From Melastoma dodecandrum (Eukaryota > Streptophyta > Magnoliopsida > Myrtales > Melastomataceae), in the NCBI GenBank assembly GCA_029817715.1, contig JARUPY010000538.1, positions 1 through 64,000 on the forward strand: DNA of 64,000 nt, in the 5' to 3' direction. Of the stretch, positions 59,721 to 64,000 are shown piece after piece; position 1 is the first letter of the stretch, and each line of letters opens with the position of its first letter. Below the pieces are notes generated by a model, which saw only the letters and a program-made list of their open reading frames with translations, had not been told where the DNA came from and made no database searches. Both the position numbers and the translations under genes were made by a program.

Positions 59721-61226
59721 ATGCAGACCCTCTTCCGGTGGTGGTGGATTCTGGGCGCCGTCGTCTTTGCTAGTAACTTTGTGTGGAGCCGAGGCGGAGA
59801 TGGAAGGAGTTTGCATATGGAGAGGTTAGAAGGTGAGTATTATGCAATTTTTTTCTGAATCTGTAGAGGACGATCGTGTGGGTGGAATGAGTGTTTTACT
59901 TCGGTTATACTGGCCAATGAATTTCAGGGAGCGCGGGAGATGTGCTCGAGGACAATCCCGTGGGACGTTTGAAAGTCTTTGTGTACAATCTCCCACCGAA
60001 ATACAACAAAAAGCTCCTTGGGAGAGACCCCAGATGCCTCACCCACATGTTCGCGGCAGAAATCTTCATGCACAAGTTTCTGTTATCCAGTCCAGTCCGA
60101 ACTCTCGATCCCAGCGAGGCTGACTGGTTTTACACCCCTGTGTACACCACCTGTGACCTCGCAGAAAACGGCCTGCCGTTGCATCATAAGTTTGCTCGGG
60201 TAATGAGGAGCGCAATCCTGTATGTCGGTACGAAATGGCCCTACTGGAACCACACTGATGGGGCCGATCATTTCTTTGTTGTCCCTCACGATTTTGGGGC
60301 CTGCTTCCATTACAAGGTACTAACTAACAGCAACTCAAAACTAATGCTTACATGAAATGAGATGACAGTGATATCGTGCCACAGGAAGAGAAGGCAATTG
60401 AAAGGGGAATCCTCCCGATGCTTGAGCGTGCAACATTAGTTCAGACATTCGGACAACGAAACCATGTATGCTTGAACAGTGGCTCGATCACCATCCCTCC
60501 TTATGCCCCTCCTCAGAAGATGCTGGCCCATCACATTAGCAAAGACACGCCCCGTTCTATCTTTGTCTACTTCCGGGGTATGTTCTATGATGACTATAAC
60601 GATCCCGAAGGAGGCTATTATGCTAGGTATGAGTTTACCGCATTATCATATCTTGATTACCACGATAATCCCCAGGGCCCTGATTTGATTACCATCCTCT
60701 TTTTCGTTACAGAGGTGCCAGGGCTGCCGTGTGGGAGAATTTCAAGGATAACCCTCTATTTGACATCTCGACCGACCACCCCACAACGTATTACGAGGAC
60801 ATGCAACGGGCCATCTTCTGCCTTTGCCCGCTTGGGTGGGCTCCCTGGAGCCCGAGGCTTGTGGAGGCGGTGGTGTTCGGGTGTATCCCCGTGATCATAG
60901 CGGACGACATTGTCCTGCCCTTCTCAGACGCTATCCCCTGGGAAGACATTGGGGTGTTCATTGCCGAGGACGATGTCCCATATCTGGACACGATCCTGAC
61001 ATCCATCCCGATGGAGGTGATCCTCCGGAAGCAGAGGATGCTCGCCAACCCATACATGAAGCGGGCAATGCAGTTCCCTCATCCGGCTCAACCTGGAGAT
61101 GCTTTCCACCAGATACTTAATGGGCTGGCAAGGAAGCTGCCGCATCCTGTGGATGTGTTCCTCAAGCCCGGCGAGAGGATCTTGAACTGGACGGCCGGAC
61201 CAGTTGGGGACCTAAAGCCTTGGTAG
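59721..61226 (+). CDS. IRX10: IRX10/IRX10-L-like xylan xylosyltransferase, copy 1
   Basis: Golgi type II membrane glycosyltransferase of family GT47 that extends the xylan backbone of secondary walls. Four exons: 59721-59832, 59928-60316, 60385-60626 and 60713-61226; 418 residues. The hydrophobic N-terminus (WWWILGAVVFASNFVW) acts as signal-anchor. The exostosin fold includes VGRLKVFVYNLPPKYNKK, HMFAAEIFMHKFLLSSPVRT, ADWFYTPVYTTCDL, DHFFVVPHDFGACFHY, RSIFVYFRGMFYDDYNDPEG, YEDMQRAIFCLCPLGWAPWS, EAVVFGCIPVIIADDIVLPF and the terminal NWTAGPVGDLKPW. Splice phases equal those of copy 2. N-terminal residues (YNLPPKYNKKLLGRDPRCLT) depart from the consensus more than copy 2 does. Confidence 0.92.
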
Positions 61227-62074
61227 TTGGAAATTATAAACATAGCTAGTGACAGTGTTCCTACCATTTGGTCGGCCTTCCACCGTGCCATTCTTTATTC
61301 TTTCCGTATGTGCATTGCCATATTACTGCCGATAATCTTAGAACACTGCTGCTTTAAGCCGAAGGGAAAGAAAAACACAACCTCCAAGCCAAGCAGATGC
61401 ATAACTTAGGAACATCAAATTGGGACCTGAAGACGATGATCCCCATTATTGAGCCCATGTCAATCATGCGGTTGACAATAATTGGAATCTAGGAGTAATA
61501 GCTGTGGAATATCAATGAGAAATGAGTATCAGATTGGTAGAACCAAAGGCATGACCGGTGAAGAGTCGATGCTCGTACAAAGGCAAAAGTCCAGTCCACA
61601 AGCCAACGCTGGCCTCCAACCCAAAAGCATATGGAAGTTGAGAACAGTTCAGCTAATGACGATACCAGCCGGACAAAGCGACGCTTTCAACTCCAGCCCA
61701 AGCCCTGATCGGACCAGACATAATTAACTAGAAAGAAAGATCACAGAGGAAGAACAGAGACTGAACTCGCCGTTGGGTATTATGACAAGAACGTGCGCCC
61801 TTTTGTTTTTGTTTATGCAAGAAAAGAAAACAACTCCTGTCCAAATTGTGCTAACCTTCTCCGTCTCTTCAAGCAACAACCCATCCAACCCCTCCTCCCC
61901 TCTCCTCTCCTGCCCCTGAAAACCCTCTTCCAACAACTCCCTCCCACGACCTCTCACCCAGAATTGCGCCCTGTCCCTCCTCTTCAAATTCGCTACCTTC
62001 CTGGATATCAGTAGTGAGAAATCCCGTCTGCGCAGTTCGAGTTTTAAGGCGAGAACTGTGGCGGAGGGCTAAAG
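61227..62074. other. Spacer between the two IRX10-like genes
   Basis: About 850 bases holding the 3-prime UTR of copy 1 and the promoter and leader of copy 2. The leader near 61860-61990 is CT-rich. No extra gene seen. Confidence 0.45.
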
Positions 62075-64000
62075 ATGCGAACTTTGTGGTGGGTTCTTGG
62101 TGTTGTGCTCGTCGGTGGGTTTGGTTTGGGTTACGGTGCCGAGAAGAGCTTGCATACCGAAAGGATTTCAGGTGGGTGGTCTTCGATGCTGCGAGATCTT
62201 TGACCTTTGATGTGTTTCGTGTTGCGGGGTCGTAGGATTGAAGATTAGCGAGGTCAGCTTATTTGGAGTTAGCGCTTTCAGACAAGGTGGTCAATTGGGA
62301 AAAGATGGCAGGATTCTTGCTTATTTGGGGTGCTTTTTAAGTTTAGGATGGCTGAATTGTGCTTATTTGCTCTTTAAATTTCGGACTCTTAGCCCTTGCT
62401 GGTTCAATTATCTTGTTCCTGGCAGCACTATTTTGTTTTGCTGTTGTCACGATGGGCAATTCTGTGTCCCTATTGTGTTGATAGGCGGATGGACTCATTC
62501 CTGAGTGGAATGGCTCGCCCAGAGCTTCTAGCAGCTTGCTCATTCATTTTGTTCCTCGTATATACACTGTTTAACTGTACATATCTCAGATTTCAACAAC
62601 GTCGTGGTGGTTTAGATTGAGAACTGAAGTTAAGATAATTGCTGTTAGCTTATGGAAATGTGTATATTATATGCATAGTTTTGTTTGGATTGGATCAGTT
62701 TCCAGCGAATGCCGTGATTGCATATGTTAAAGTACAACATTTCGTATTCTTGGTACGGCCGGTTGCGAGCTGCTTGGTCCTCATTCACTCTTTGAGATAA
62801 GACTGCTTCTGGTTTATGAATTTTTGGTATTTGAAGACTGAGTGAGAGACTTTCCAGTCAAAAAGGTTTCTAGTATGACTCACCATCTTTTGGTATGATG
62901 GATATCAGGGAGTGCTGGTGATGTTCTTGAAGATGATCCGGTGGGAAGGTTGAAGGTTTTTATTTACGAACTTCCGAGCAAATATAACAAGAAGATACTT
63001 CAGAAAGACCCGAGATGCCTCAATCACATGTTTGCTGCAGAGATCTTCATGCACAGATTCCTGTTATCTAGTCCTGTCCGAACCCTCAACCCTGAGGAAG
63101 CTGATTGGTTTTACACCCCCATATACACCACCTGTGATCTTACTCCCAATGGCCTACCCTTGCCCTTCAAATCCCCCCGGATGATGAGGAGTGCAATTCA
63201 GCTTATCGCTTCAAATTGGCCTTACTGGAACCGAACAGAAGGGGCCGATCACTTCTTCGTTGTTCCACATGACTTTGGAGCTTGCTTTCATTATCAGGTA
63301 TTATAATCTCCAACTGTCCAAGAAATTTGTTGGTTAATCAGAATGTTGCAATGTACATGAAACTGTGCGATTGCAGCATGACTTGGTCAGATCACAGTAA
63401 CCTACATTGCACATTATCATTATGTTAGGCAAATGCTCGCATTACTCTCACCCTAATCTTGATTATGCCTTCTTTGGATTTGTCATCTTCTCACAATTAA
63501 ACCTGGCCTTGCATTTGTTTCTATTTGTGGAAAACAGAAGTTGGTCTTAGGCCCCGAGAGTTTATCTTACATAAACTTTTTTTTCTGCTTGAATGGGAGC
63601 CAAATCTTTTATGATTGTGGAATTCATTATGTGTGATGGGAATGTTATGCAGGAAGAGAAGGCTATTGAAAGGGGCATCCTCCCATTGCTTCAGCGAGCA
63701 ACTTTAGTTCAAACTTTTGGACAAAGGAACCATGTATGCTTAAAGGACAGCTCGATCACTATTCCTCCCTATGCTCCTCCACAGAAGATGCAGGCCCATC
63801 TCATTGCCCAAGACACTCCCCGGTCTATTTTTGTATACTTTCGTGGTTTGTTCTACGATGTCAACAATGATCCAGAGGGGGGATATTATGCTCGGTATGA
63901 CCTGTCCGTATTTGTTGCTTTCATATTATATTTACCTAAAGATATGTTGCCAAAGACCTTAATGGTTCCCTTTGTCCAACAGAGGTGCACGAGCTGCAGT
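62075..64000 (+). CDS. IRX10: IRX10/IRX10-L-like xylan xylosyltransferase, copy 2 (cut by window end)
   Basis: Second tandem member of the same family. Exons are 62075-62171, 62909-63297, 63653-63894 and 63983 onward past the window edge. Exons 2 and 3 have exactly the same lengths (389 and 242) as in copy 1. N-terminus MRTLWWVLGVVLVGGFGLGY is a signal anchor. The next block, ERISGSAGDVLEDDPVGRLK, then YELPSKYNKKILQKDPRCLN and CHYQ-type exon end, is almost identical to the Arabidopsis IRX10 consensus. RSIFVYFRGLFYDVNNDPEG closes exon 3. Intron 1 is 737 bp, against 95 bp in copy 1. The C-terminal half lies outside the window. Confidence 0.92.

Noticed and set aside
1..64000. tRNA, rRNA, CRISPR or bacterial-type defence or toxin systems
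   Set aside because: No cloverleaf-like segment with a GGTTCGAATCC-type arm, no regular spacer array and no such gene family was seen. The window is plant nuclear DNA.

Overview
The window is nuclear DNA of a flowering plant, most likely a dicot; the species cannot be named from it. All the recognisable genes are split by GT-AG introns and belong to land-plant families: a TIFY/JAZ repressor, LAX PANICLE 2, CPL3, RARE1, a VAN3-type ARF-GAP and IRX10. Plant LTR retrotransposon, Mutator-like and plant-mobile-domain remnants fill much of the rest. No bacterial-style operon, CRISPR array or viral genome is present.

Layout. 1-2.1 kb: a JAZ10-like repressor with two G-boxes upstream. 4.9-8.6 kb: an LTR element on the minus strand made almost entirely of LTRs, with a 69-bp internal domain and a 5-bp target-site duplication. 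9.5-10.8 kb: a long-inverted-repeat element with a 9-bp target-site duplication. 12.6-18.3 kb: a LAX PANICLE 2-like gene with a 4.1-kb last intron. 20.7-21.5 kb: an intronless SAM-domain gene (minus). 22.3-24.7 kb: a decayed Ty1/copia element. 28.6-29.2 kb: a plastid acyl carrier protein gene whose start codon is not evident. 32.1-37.1 kb: a CPL3-type RNA polymerase II CTD phosphatase. 37.7-40.5 kb: a decayed SCD2-like gene. 40.8-43.1 kb: the PPR-DYW editing factor RARE1 (minus), interrupted by two single-base shifts. 43.2-43.6 kb: a small inverted-repeat element with an 11-bp duplication. 44.4-50.4 kb: a BAR-PH-ArfGAP-ankyrin gene (minus). 51.5-53.4 kb: LTR-like DNA with a 44-bp minisatellite. 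54.0-55.3 kb: a plant-mobile-domain relic. 55.7 kb: a PPR fragment. 56.1-57.5 kb: a SEC14-like gene (minus). 57.8-58.5 kb: a HAK/KUP transporter relic. 59.7-64 kb: two tandem IRX10-like xylan synthase genes, the second cut by the window end.

The genes are ordinary single plant loci, not one pathway. The only true functional cluster is the IRX10 tandem pair. ACP and RARE1 (editing of accD transcripts) both touch plastid fatty-acid synthesis, but they lie about 12 kb apart and this is probably coincidence.

Two sequence-wide features deserve care. C/G homopolymers are long and frequent (up to 40 C). Several genes are broken by single-base differences in homopolymers, so some frame breaks may be assembly errors rather than biology. 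I found no convincing undescribed multi-gene system. The most unusual structures are the multi-LTR minimal retrotransposon and the two inverted-repeat elements.
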